Below, piece by piece: positions 11,603 to 21,695 of a stretch of DNA of 64,000 nucleotides (position 1 is its first letter; every line of letters starts with the position of its first letter). This DNA comes from Ustulina deusta (Eukaryota > Ascomycota > Sordariomycetes > Xylariales > Xylariaceae): assembly GCA_023159155.1 (NCBI GenBank), contig JAJNNX010000004.1, forward strand, positions 1,674,001-1,738,000, read 5' to 3'. The notes under the pieces were generated by a model that saw nothing but the letters and a program-made list of their open reading frames with translations, made no database searches and had not been told where the DNA came from. The position numbers and the translations under genes are program-made.

Positions 11603-12688
11603 GTCGACAGCATGTGCGGAACTAACTGAAGCTACCCTAGACAACCAACCTCGGGGGGATGGGGGCTTGAAGGGAACTACGGGTGACAACAGATGATATA
11701 CGCAGAATACGTCCAACTGAGACTGCAGTATTTGCTAGTGGAGGGGGGCTCGGACGCGAGAATGGACAAAGAGAAGGACGAAAGGGACAATGCGCCGACG
11801 TCAGGCGGGATTGGGCGTGGTCAGTCGAGTCTCAAGCAATTGATGCTGACAAGGGAGGTCAAGCTCGCGATGGGTGGGGGCGGTGGACGGTGGACGGTGA
11901 CGCGAACAGGCGAAGTTGTCGTGATAAGGCTGGGTCGTTCTTCTTGTCCCTGCTGGGTGATGTCAGTTGGGGAGCGTCTCTCAACCCACGCCCGCTGTGG
12001 CGGCAACAGCTGCGTCGCATGCACGCGTTCGACACTTATCGCACTCTCCTCGGGCGTGGATGCATCAAAACAAACAGAGTCTCAAGGTGGTGTGATGTGG
12101 CGGCGCCGCAAAGAATCACCATTGGGAGTTGTGGGAAAAGGATGCGACAGCTATCATGAAAGAATTGAGGTCATGGCTTGCCATGGAGTATGCTCCGAGA
12201 TTTGAACGCGAAGAACAATGAAGGCTGTCGGTACCTAGTACCTGAGTACCTCCTACCTTAGGTACCGAGGTGCTTGAGTGTAGTGGATACAGGATTAGGT
12301 ACCCACCAACAACATACTAATAGGCATGGTAGGTACATACTTACCTAAGGTACATAAGTATCTAGAGCTAGGTACCTATGATACCCACCTAAAATCACCT
12401 CTATTCTGGTTCCGAAGAAACTCCGGCAGATCTAGTCAAGCTACCTAGGTAGGTAGTGTGCCATAGTGATTTGTCTTTTTCTATGGGTCCCAAAGGACAT
12501 GGGTGCTTTACTTTAATGGGCCTATGAGTTCCATTTCCCCAACTCCACAGTAGCCTTACCTCCATCTACACGTGCCGATTGGTGTTACTCAGTGTCTGAA
12601 GGCTCCAGGTTTAGAGGCTCAGTAGTGTAGAGTCAATTCCGATCAACTTCTTCCAGCAAACATCTGACTCGGCAGGAACACGTTCAAA
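11603..12688. other. Intergenic between divergent PTA1 and COA3
   Basis: Holds the promoters of both genes. Overlapping ORFs on both strands at 11,690-12,200 are low-complexity Gly/Arg-type readings without splice sites or motifs. From about 12,225 to 12,450 the DNA is packed with GGTACC, CCTAGGTA and TACCT motifs. Confidence 0.45.
12225..12456. repeat. Cluster of GGTAC/CCTAGGTA short motifs
   Basis: About 230 bp in which GGTAC, TACCT, AGGTA and CTAGGTAC recur many times in both orientations. The same words are scattered through other intergenic spaces of the window (around 28,425, 33,720, 40,320 and 43,530) and are rare in exons by eye. Confidence 0.6.
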
Positions 12689-13071
12689 ATGGCACCTGGG
12701 TAAATTACAGCCTCACTACTCTGTGTCTGTTTTAAATTCTTTAGAAGCTGATACTGGCGTCTCGTGCCTAGATTCGGGAGCTCTTCCTACTACAACCGCC
12801 AGTCCCGACAATCGCCTGCTCTCATTCGAGCCCGGAAGCCTTACCTCATCAAGAATGCTGTTGTCGGTTCTGCCATCACTGCCTTTGCTATAGGCGTTTG
12901 TAAGCCTCTACCAACCGATTATATTGCGCGTATACACAATATTTAGCACAGCACGGAATACTAATGCACCTTGTTGTGTGGTCAGACATTTACACCATTC
13001 GAGCCATTGGCCAAGACGAGTTCGAGGACGTCAAGGTTCCCGAGGCGCCCGTGCAACCTTCTCAGAGATGA
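12689..13071 (+). CDS. COA3: Cytochrome c oxidase assembly factor 3 (Coa3)
   Basis: A three-exon gene that no single frame reveals: 12689-12699, 12772-12899 and 12986-13071. The introns are 72 nt (GTAAAT, CTAG acceptor) and 86 nt (GTAAGC, branch TACTAAT, CAG acceptor). The predicted product is 74 aa, the usual size for fungal Coa3. It reads FGSSSYYNRQSRQSPAL, a basic RARKPYLIKN stretch, one membrane segment (AVVGSAITAFAIGVYIYTI), then RAIGQDEFEDVKVPEAPV, which is the family's conserved intermembrane-space tail. Known role: an inner-membrane assembly factor that works with Cox14/Mss51 in early Cox1 maturation. It is convergent with DEP1 on the other strand, with about 485 bp between stop codons. 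Confidence 0.88.
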
Positions 13072-13556
13072 TATCTCTCAAAAAACGGGGATAATGTCGC
13101 AACACAAGGCTGCGCACTACGCATACATATCTGGCAATTCATCATTGTACAACATTTATAGGTCTGAAATGATATCGACAGATCGTTTGTGAATCAAGAA
13201 GCAGTTATATGGTATCATAGGCCCAAACCGAGCCTCCCTGCGAGTTCACTGCCTTTCAAAACGCCACGGGGAGCTTATGTATCTACAGAAACAGCGATCA
13301 ATATCGCATTGTACCGTAACCAAGGTAACCCGCCTTGTATCCGTATTAGACAACAAAATACGCCCCAATCTTGCTCCGGACGTAAACCCCCTGGAGCAAT
13401 TGAATCCCCTCAACGCCTATAATCCACCTCAGCTCATGACGCTTGAAACAAAACAGCAATGCACCTGGTATCATAAAGTGTAAGATGGTCGTCATCCGCT
13501 ATTTATTCAATGCAAAATGCCCCCTTGCGCTAAACTTGTTTCATCGTCGTTGGGTC
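13072..13556. other. Convergent intergenic gap
   Basis: Should hold the 3' UTRs of COA3 (plus) and DEP1 (minus). Overlapping short ORFs at 13189-13483 have no recognisable content. Confidence 0.4.
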
Positions 13557-15677
13557 CTATGAGCTCACAGCTGTCGGATAGCTGCGAGGATGACTGTTCT
13601 CGCTCGCACCAGGAGTCACCGCTCCCCTACCTAGAGCTCTTGTTTGTTCTAGCAAACTTGCCGCGCGTGTGACTTCAGGTGATGTGGTCTGTTGCCTAGG
13701 TGTGCTTTTTGACGGTTTGGCATGGCCGTTGAAAGGTTGAGAATCCGACGATATGGCGAACGGATTCGGCTGATTCGAGGCTCGCCGAGGCTCGGCCGAA
13801 GCGCCTGATAGAGCACTGAGCATATGAGGATCGTGTTGGCTTGCATGTTGTCGCTGTAAAAGGTGCGCGTTTGACGGATGATTTGGGTTGGCCCAAGGGG
13901 TTTGTTCAAGGAACTGTGCTCCAGCAGGTCCAAGAGCTTCCCCAAGAGGCACACCCCCGTAATCAGTGTATACTGGCCTGTGCAGAGTGTGCCGTGGTGC
14001 ATGATGTCTATTTCTCTGATTTCCATCTATTAGTGGTTCGTCGAATCCCTGAGGCGACATCTTTGCCACTTACATTGATAGCGTCGAAATCGTCTTCCAG
14101 TTCTTGAGAGTTGGCGCCCTGCATGTCAGGAGCGGCAGGCATACCCTCGTATTTTGCGATTCCAGAAAGAATGGAAACTTCTGTATTGTACGAAAGGGCA
14201 TCCCGTATGCGCTGGGCCTGACTCTTGGGGAATCGAATGCCATATTCGGGGACGTTGTTGGCATTTTTTCGTCGTTCGTGTTGTATATCGTACCAATGCT
14301 GGCCAAGCTCCGCCAGTATCCTCTCCCGCGACTCTCTTACTGCTTGGAAGAATTGAGAGTGAATCTGAGCCCGTCGCGCGACTGCCCATCTCTCCGATGA
14401 TTCTATTTTGAGCTCCAACTCGCGATCGGCTATACGCAGTCTCTCATCTCTTCGAGCATCGACGCAATGCATCATAGCAAGGTAGTCTGGATGTGTCGGG
14501 TTGTCGGATCGCAACATCGCTTCTTCTCTATTCAATTGCTCTAGTCGCTCCTCATAAAGCCTGATGACTGGTTAGCATATAAAATCGATAAGGCATCAAG
14601 GTTTGGATCTGACTTTTCTCTAAAAGTCGCAAAGCGTTTCTCAATTCCACCAAGTTGCTCAAAAGCAGCCCTTTTCCTTTCAACTATGGCGGTGGAGTCA
14701 GTGTCTCTGTCCAGGGAAGTTGCCAGTGACCTTGCCATACGTTCTTCTTCATTTTTTGCCGCTGCTTCTGCCTCCTCATCCACATCAACCTCCATGTGCT
14801 CGTCTTCGCCAGTATGCGCTTCGTCTTCCTCGGGGACTGCACCGTCTAACGACTCCCCGGCAGGCACATCCGCCCCAACAGCTTCATCAGCGCCTTTGAG
14901 CTTTTTTGAACTGCTTCGAGTTTGCTTTCTAACATTAGGATGATGATCTGGCTGGACAGGTTCCTCTGGCTCTGGTTCGTCGTCGCCCGCTGTGGTATCG
15001 ATGGCTTCGTCAGCGGAGTGCTGCCCGCTATTAGTATTCAAAGATGGGTTATCCTCGTCTACCATCACCGGGTCGCCGTTAACTGCCGCTGGATCGGCAT
15101 CGGGAATAGAAGCGGCGCGTTTTCGTTGGGGATGGTCGAGCTCGGTAGTTTCAGCTGGCAAAGACCGCTTACGTTTCCTGCTTTCAGCTTCTTGTGTTGC
15201 AGCCGCTTCGGCTAATATATCTAACGTAGGCGATGGCAACTCTTCTAGGGCCTTTGTCGGTTGTGTAGGGGGGCTGGAGGCCATTGAGATATCGTCGTCG
15301 GACAAGGGGGTCTCTAAATGATCACTGTCTTGACCGACTACTTTGGCCTCTTGCCGCAACTTGCTTGGGGTGCGTTCATACACTATTGCTTCTGCTGACT
15401 GGTCGAGGACGACATCTTTATGACGTGTGATCTGCTGGGGGGAATCGTAGAGGCGTTCCGTCTCCGCTTCAGTGTCGTTCGCGTCGGACTGGTTGTCGGG
15501 GAAGCTGAAATCGTCACGTTCGTGGGTTGTCAGGTGTTCCTCGTCATGTAGACCGTCGGGGTCCTCATCTTTGTCCTCGACATCGCTGAGGGGGCTAGAC
15601 TCGTCGTCGTCTGAGAGTGGTTCGATTTGCGGGGGAGGAATCGAGAGCGGCGGAGGCGCTGTGTCGCCCGTTGCCAT
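13557..15677 (-). CDS. DEP1: Sds3/Dep1-family subunit of an Rpd3L-type histone deacetylase complex
   Basis: Three exons: 15677-14614, 14560-14074 and 14015-13557; introns of 53 and 58 nt (GTCAGA and GTAAGT donors, GCTAAC and CACTAAT branch regions). The product is 669 aa. The first ~340 residues are very acidic and low-complexity, with a basic RKRKRS patch. The Sds3 domain follows: RKRAAFEQLGGIEKRFATF, completed across intron 1 into FREKLYEERLEQLNREEAM, then NPTHPDYLAMMHCVDARRDE. The C-terminal ~150 residues are Pro/Ser/Gln-rich. Known role: a structural subunit of the large Rpd3/Sin3 deacetylase complex acting in transcription repression in the nucleus. Sds3 itself belongs to the same family; the long acidic N-terminus favours Dep1. 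Start at 15677 (MATGD) is chosen over an upstream in-frame ATG because it follows an obvious A/T-rich leader. Confidence 0.82.
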
Positions 15678-16410
15678 TGCGTAGTTGAAAATATATTTAG
15701 TTATTGGGATTCGCACAGGTCGATAAAATGCAATGGCTATGGTTTTAAAAAGGGTTCGTCAAAAAGCCGGGCAGAAGCGCGATGTCGAAGGGGTTTGGGG
15801 GTGGTTGAGTTTTCAGAGAGCTTCGGAACAGAAAGAAGTCGAAGTGAAGACGAAGATGAGCTCAGAGGATCGGTTGTTTTGAGCATGAGGCGCCAACAGT
15901 CAATGCAATTTGTGTAAAACAGCTTTGCGAAACTAATATCTTTAGGGCTGGTGGTGTCGGTTACTACAAAGACATACGACTGGCGAAAGTGAGCAGAGCA
16001 GAAGGAGAGAGACTGGACTGATCACGTTGCGCTCGCTCGCTGAAGGAGAAGAAGACCTAACCAAAATCCGGCGCTGGCTGCGCGCCCCAATGACCCCAAG
16101 TCAAGGTTACGTTACGGCATTTGGCGGCCGAGGGAAGGGAAGCTATCGATAAGGAATTTACACTAAGCATTTATCCGATGCCAAGCAGGGTCCGGGCGTA
16201 CCTGACTGGAAGTGCAGTGGGTACATTCAGACGCGATAAGATAATAAAAAAACGGTACCTGATAACTTGTACTCCACTCTATCTGGATGTTCTGATACTA
16301 ACTGTCGCTTTTTTTTATGTAGAGTTGAGTTACTCTCGTGATTTTGTTAACCATACTTAAATACGTGATGCGCCACGAATAGAGAGCCAGCGGCCTACGA
16401 CCGAGAAGCA
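15678..16410. promoter_or_regulatory. Divergent promoter region DEP1 / NOP12
   Basis: A 733-bp gap between oppositely oriented start codons; it must hold both promoters. No defined element could be recognised. Confidence 0.4.
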
Positions 16411-18242
16411 ATGGCGAAAACGTGAGGACGACAAAATTCCAATAGAATTAATTGTACTATTGACCGATCAATTGACTTTCGTCGCAGAAAAACCAGCCTC
16501 GCAGCTCCAAGCACAGCTCTGGACCCCACTCTAAATGCCCTTTTTGCGAGCAGTGTAGGTGCACTTCATACCATATGGCTTTTCCTAGGCTAACTATTTC
16601 GTAGTTCGGCCCAGTGGTTGCGCCTTCGAGAGGCCGCTATGCAGAGTTACTACCAACAAAAGAGCGACAACCTACAGAGCAAACGAGACACGGGGATCCC
16701 GCCATTGAGCCGAGCGAAGATGAAGAGGATGAAGCTGACGACGTTCTAAGCGAGCTAGAAGACGACGACAATGATGCGAGCGAGGATGGGATAGGAGATG
16801 AAGAAGACATAGGATCTGATGAGGGCAAAGAATCGGGGTCTCAACTGGAAAGCCCCGCAGAGCCATCGAAAACTCCACGCAAAGAGCGGAAGAGGAAACG
16901 AAGAGATGAGCATGATGACCTCGAAGGAGCTTACATGCGAAAACTGGCCGAAGAGGAGGAGAAAGAAGACCGGAAAGAGAAGCGCCGCAAGGGAGAAGCT
17001 GGCCAGACTGTCAAAACCTCTATCTCTACCTCTCACGAAGTCAAAGACGCAGAGGCCGAAGAAACATCCGATGACGAAACCCCTCTAGTTCACGAGTCGC
17101 TTCAGAAACCGGATGAACATAACGATATTGAACTTGACAAAGCGAACCGTACCTTGTTCCTTGGGAATGTATCGATCGATGCTGTCACCTCCTCGAAGGC
17201 GAAAAAACTTCTCACATCTCATCTTGAAACACCTTTATCTGAGCTCGACTCTTCAACAGGCCCGCACAAAATTGAATCGATTCGATTTCGGTCAACCCCC
17301 TTTTCCACTGGCGCCAAGCCCAAGCGCGCCGCTTTCATCACTAAATCGGTCATGTCTGCTACTACAAAGTCCACAAACGCCTATGCAGTCTACTCGACTC
17401 CACTAGCGTCTCGAACTGCTCTCAAGGCTCTTAATGGGTCTGTAGTTTTAGATCGGCATTTGCGGGTAGACAGTGTAGCTCACCCGTCTGTAGTCGACCA
17501 TCGGAGGTGTGTCTTCGTTGGAAACCTAGGTTTTGTGGATGACGAGACAGTGGTCAACACAAACGCCGATGGGGAGACTGTTACAAAGAAAAGGCACAAG
17601 GTCCCTGCTGATACAGAAGAAGGATTGTGGAGGATATTTGGAGAGCACGCGGGCAAAATTGAGAGTGTTCGCGTCCCTCGAGACGACAAGACTCGCGTTG
17701 GGAAGGGCTTTGCATATGTTCAATTTTACGATGGCAATGATGTTGAGTCGGCGCTGCTTTTGGACGGAAAGAAATTTCCACCCATGTTGCCGCGAACACT
17801 ACGAGTCTCCCGAGCGAAGGACCCACGCAGAACAGCTCTGGCTTTGGAACGTACTACGAAGGGCACGCTCAAATCTCCCAAAGGCGCAGATACTAAGAGC
17901 AAGGACATAAAGTACACACCGAAAATCACTCCAGAGCAGCAGTCTCAGGCAGGTCGCGCAGGAAGATTATTTGGCCGCTCTGCCGCAGCCAAGCAGCAAC
18001 GCGAACTCAAAGGCGACCGCCGGAAACCCCGAATTAGGGGAGACCAGCCACAACAGAATGGAGATGGAATCAAGCCGCCAGAGCAGTTCATTTTCGAAGG
18101 CCGCAGAGCCAGCGCTAGAGATGGTAAACCCAAGGATCTAAAGTTTGGTAAGACAAAGGGAAAGAAGAGGCCGGCTAAAGCTAAGGCAAAGGGTCGAGGG
18201 GCTCGCAGGGCGGCTGAGTGGAGGAAAAGCAAGACGTCATAG
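16411..18242 (+). CDS. NOP12: Nop12/RBM34-like nucleolar RNA-binding protein
   Basis: Three exons: 16411-16421, 16488-16554 and 16605-18242; introns of 66 nt (GTGAGG) and 50 nt (GTAGGT, GCTAAC branch). The product is 571 aa. The tiny first exon supplies MAKT. The joins then give the family's N-terminal [12 protein letters not shown] motif followed by [17 protein letters not shown]. Next come an acidic/basic low-complexity region, RRM1 (about residues 185-300, starting [10 protein letters not shown]) and RRM2 (about 310-420, RNP2 CVFVGNLGF and RNP1 KGFAYVQF), and a Lys/Arg-rich tail ending in [18 protein letters not shown]. Known role: a pre-60S/25S rRNA maturation factor in the nucleolus. Spacing of the RRMs and the basic tail match Nop12 and human RBM34. 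Confidence 0.87.
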
Positions 18243-18576
18243 GTTAAGTACTCAGTTGGCTGTTTAAGACTCTTGACCAACAATAGTAGTACCAATTCAT
18301 GAAAACATGTTTGTTCAGATATATTAACTCCCATCATCATGGATACATACGTGCAGGGGAAAGCTGAACTTAAGCGTATATCCATATACCGCATTATTGC
18401 GGACATACCTACCATATCGCCAATGCCGCAATAATAGTGTTGTTTTGTAAAGCGCGCCTGCTGAGGTCAAGGCAGAAGGTTGTAGGTATGACAACATCAC
18501 AAGCTCACCGATTCATAACATACCAACTCGCATCCCCTTACCTCCCCACGAATCCTCCTCCTCCCCCTCGATCACG
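18243..18576. other. Convergent gap NOP12 / GPI protein
   Basis: 334 bp between the stop codons of two converging genes; 3' UTR sequence with a short repeated GCAATA/TATTGCGG motif around 18,390-18,435, nothing else seen. Confidence 0.4.
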
Positions 18577-19945
18577 TTACAACATCAACACCCCAGCAAA
18601 CCCGGCCGCGCCCGCAACAAGACTAACAAACAGGACACTGCCCGCGCCTCTGGGCGCCGCATTCTGGCCAACGGGAGCAATGACACTGCCATTCTGCGCC
18701 ACACCACTACTCTCGCTAGCCAGCGACCCAGTCTGGCTCACCAGATTCAGCGACGCCGTCGCCGCCACCGAGGAAGCCGACGCCGACTCCGATGCCGCGG
18801 TGGACGTCGCGCCAGGAAGCTGTTGCAAGCCGCCTTCCGACGCCGTGGCGCTGGCCCCGGGGAGCAGCTGCAGCGATCCCGAAGACGCCGCAGTACCGCC
18901 CGCCACGCCGCTGGCGACAGATCCGGCCCCGGCCGCGACGCTACTACTGTTGCTGAAGAAAAAGGAGGTCGTGGCCGTGGCCGTGGCAAAGGTGGTGGGC
19001 AGCGCGACGAGCGAGCCGGAAGCGGCCGCGGTGCCCGGCAGCGATTGCAGGAGCGCGGTGCTGCTGCTGCTGCTGCTGTTGGAGAAGAAGGCGGTGGAGG
19101 ACGCGAGGGGCGCCTCCTCTTCTGAAGTCGCCGGGGCCGAGACGGAGGCTCCCGCGCCGATTGTCTGGAACCCGGCGGCCGCGGTCTCGGTCGCCGCGAG
19201 CGAGGACGCGGCCTCTGAGGCGATGGCTGTTTCGAGCGTCGCGAGCGCCGAGGTAGACGCAGTTTCTGCCCCGGCGCCGACGCCGGTGCCGATGGTGAAG
19301 AAACCGGCGAGGGATCCCGTGGCCGTTGGCGCGACGGTGTCTAGCCCTGCGGCGCTGCTCGGTTCCGCAATGGTGCTTAGTGCCGGCAGGGGAGTCAGTT
19401 CTGCGAGCGAGGTCGGCTCGGCGCTGGCTGAGGGGTTGAGCAGCTGGAGGCCGGTGCTTGAGGCGAGTTCCGCGGTCGATTGCTTTTGTTTTTCTTGAGG
19501 TTAGCTGGGCTCGGACACCACGCTGCAACGAGCTACTCACCTCTGACGCCACGTCTCCTAGTGCAGCGGACGTCTCAGCAATGGCGGATGTCTCGGCGGC
19601 GGAGGATGTCTCAATAACAGCGGAAGAACTCTGGACCACGGACGCCGTCGCTGCTCCGGGAAGGGGTTGTAGTCCGCCCGTGGTAATCTGCCCTCCTGGT
19701 AGGGCTGCAAGGTCTGCCGCTGCACTTGCGGCACCACCTTGCTGTATCCCTTCACTGGCATCTCCTCCTATTTCCAAGGACTCGTCCTGGCTTGCATTGT
19801 TACCGGCGTCTTGCTGTGGCAGGGACAGAGACGAGCCATTGGATACCGGCTGGATGGCGTGTATGTTGGCATTTCTAGCCGGCACAGCATACACACTACT
19901 TGCGAACAGCAACGCCAATGTGGCGGCGAGATTCGCGTGTCTCAT
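18577..19945 (-). CDS. Secreted, probably GPI-anchored Ala/Ser/Thr-rich protein
   Basis: Two exons, 19945-19541 and 19482-18577; a 58-nt intron (GTGAGT, branch GCTAACC, AAAAG acceptor). The product is 436 aa. Residues 1-20 form a signal peptide (hydrophobic core LAATLALLFASSVYA, cleavage before VPA). The C-terminus is a hydrophobic segment VLFVSLVAGAAGFAGVLML after a small-residue stretch, as expected for GPI-anchor attachment. The body is almost wholly Ala, Ser, Thr, Gly and Val with glutamate, and contains a recurring LQxLPGA motif: GGLQPLPGA, LLQSLPGTA, GSLQLLPGA and GGLQQLPGA. No known domain was recognised. It is likely a heavily O-glycosylated cell-wall protein (inference). Codons are very GC-rich compared with neighbours, which creates a 353-aa shadow ORF on the plus strand. 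Confidence 0.7.
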
Positions 19946-21695
19946 GATGATAGGTATGTACGCCTGTCCTATTGTAGGCCCTGCTCGATAGAGAAGATAT
20001 CACTTCACGGCTCGGATATTGGAGTATCGTAACTTATTGAAATATACTGGAATGGCTAGGCTGGAATACCACAAAAATTGATTAAATGTATGGAGTGAGT
20101 GGAAGTACGAGGACGGGCAGAGAATGTAGGAATTTGGACTGCTCAACAGTTGTAAACGCTGACCGGCAGACAGAGATAAAGAAGGACGAGGCTAGAAAGA
20201 ATATAATCGAGAAAACAGAGCGACTCGCGCGAGAAACGAATTGAGAAATGAAGGTGCCCAGTAGGGAGGAAGAGGGAAAGGAAGCCAACCTATGCGGAGG
20301 CAAAAGAGATGTTGAATGGCAGGTCAAATCCGGGGATGAAGGAAGACGGCAGATACAGCCTGATGCGCCCAGGCCGCCATCAGGTTTTATGAGGTCCTGC
20401 GTTTATCGGTACATCATAGTTGCTACATACCCCCCTTCATTAGCCCCCTTGGTGTTGAGTGGTAGTCTCTCTCTCTCTCTCTCTCTTCGCTTTCCATGAT
20501 CTGCGGCGAGGGGCCGGGTTTGGAGCTTCGACCATGGTGCCACTGAGGGCCTACATGCTTGGCTCATGAGGCGATCTACTTAACGCCCGGTTTGTCTTCC
20601 CACAGGTTTACGAGAGAAATTTATGTGCCAGACTTCTGGGCGAATTGGAGGGGGATATATCATGAGCCCTATACTAATGCAGTGTCCAAGCTCCGAGGAT
20701 CTACATTTTTAACACCGGAAGATGTTAAGAGGTTCATGTATCATAAAGATGGCATACCAGCTCGTAAGAGATATTTCACCACGGTCGAAATGCACATCCA
20801 CTCGCTGGCGCCGAGTGCGAACACTGTGCTCGGGAGCAAACAACTGTTGAACAAATCAAGCGTCCTAGAGACACGATGTTGTACACAGTGCTCTAAGTTC
20901 TATGAAGTTATAAGCAGTGTAGAATAAAACAACGGGAAAAACTCTCAGGAAATGCAGGGGGTGCGGCCTGGAGTGCCATTCCATTGTGCAGACCTACCCG
21001 TAGCAATGCGGCTAAAGTTCAGCCGAGAGCCTGTTCTCACGGACAGAGAATAATGAGATCGAGGGTCGCGACTCTGACGGGATCCTGACAAATGTGAAAC
21101 TTGACCTCCGTATCCCTCGACGGCTGCGTCTCAGCTTCTCTCCCGCTGGGTTTGGAGAACCTTGGCACGCCGGCTATCGCAGCAACCACTTAGCACGTAG
21201 TAAGATTTTAGGTATATTTATTGCCTAAGAATGCTGTGTCCCAATGGCCCAATTGACGACTCTTCGTGGCGACATCTTCATACTCTGACGGTGTTTTGTT
21301 GCTTGCATAGGACTTGGATAGGCATTTTATAGTATCTGTCTTGACTGCTTTGGGCTAGATATGCTCGAAATAAAATTATGCTAAATATCCGTGCGCGATC
21401 CTTCGACGAGTCGAGTACAACGGAAGAGACTGTTATAATCCAAGGCGGTTGGTTAATCGTAAAAATACAACTTCATGGGTCTAAAGCGAAGGTAATGTGT
21501 GGCCCCTACATGTCAGAGCGTGTTAACCTCGTGACCATTGCCCGGACCGTAACATGTTTTTCGTCTTTAACACCGGTAGGTACAATTTCCAGAGACCCGC
21601 ACCGTCGTAAGAGGTAGCCTTTAAACAATTGATCTTACCGAAACGCCAAAACCGACCAATTCCCGACCTCTCTAGATAACAAAGCCTAGCAACAC
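19946..21695. other. Intergenic, 1.75 kb, no gene supported
   Basis: Holds the promoter of the GPI-protein gene at its left end and a CT microsatellite near 20,466. An open frame at 20,559-20,927 lacks an ATG and recognisable motifs. Confidence 0.45.
20466..20487. repeat. CT dinucleotide microsatellite
   Basis: Uninterrupted CT run of about 22 bases. Confidence 0.85.

Noticed and set aside
11683..12205. Overlapping 158- and 170-codon plus-strand ORFs upstream of PTA1
   Set aside because: Composition is Gly/Arg/Trp-rich without motifs; the region is best explained as the PTA1 upstream region.
18437..19498. 353-codon plus-strand ORF opposite the GPI-protein gene
   Set aside because: It is the complement of GC-rich Ala/Ser codons; it has no start context, domains or splice logic, while the minus strand shows signal peptide, intron and GPI tail.
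20559..20927. 122-codon plus-strand ORF
   Set aside because: It starts only at TTG, has no recognisable motif and no splice partner.
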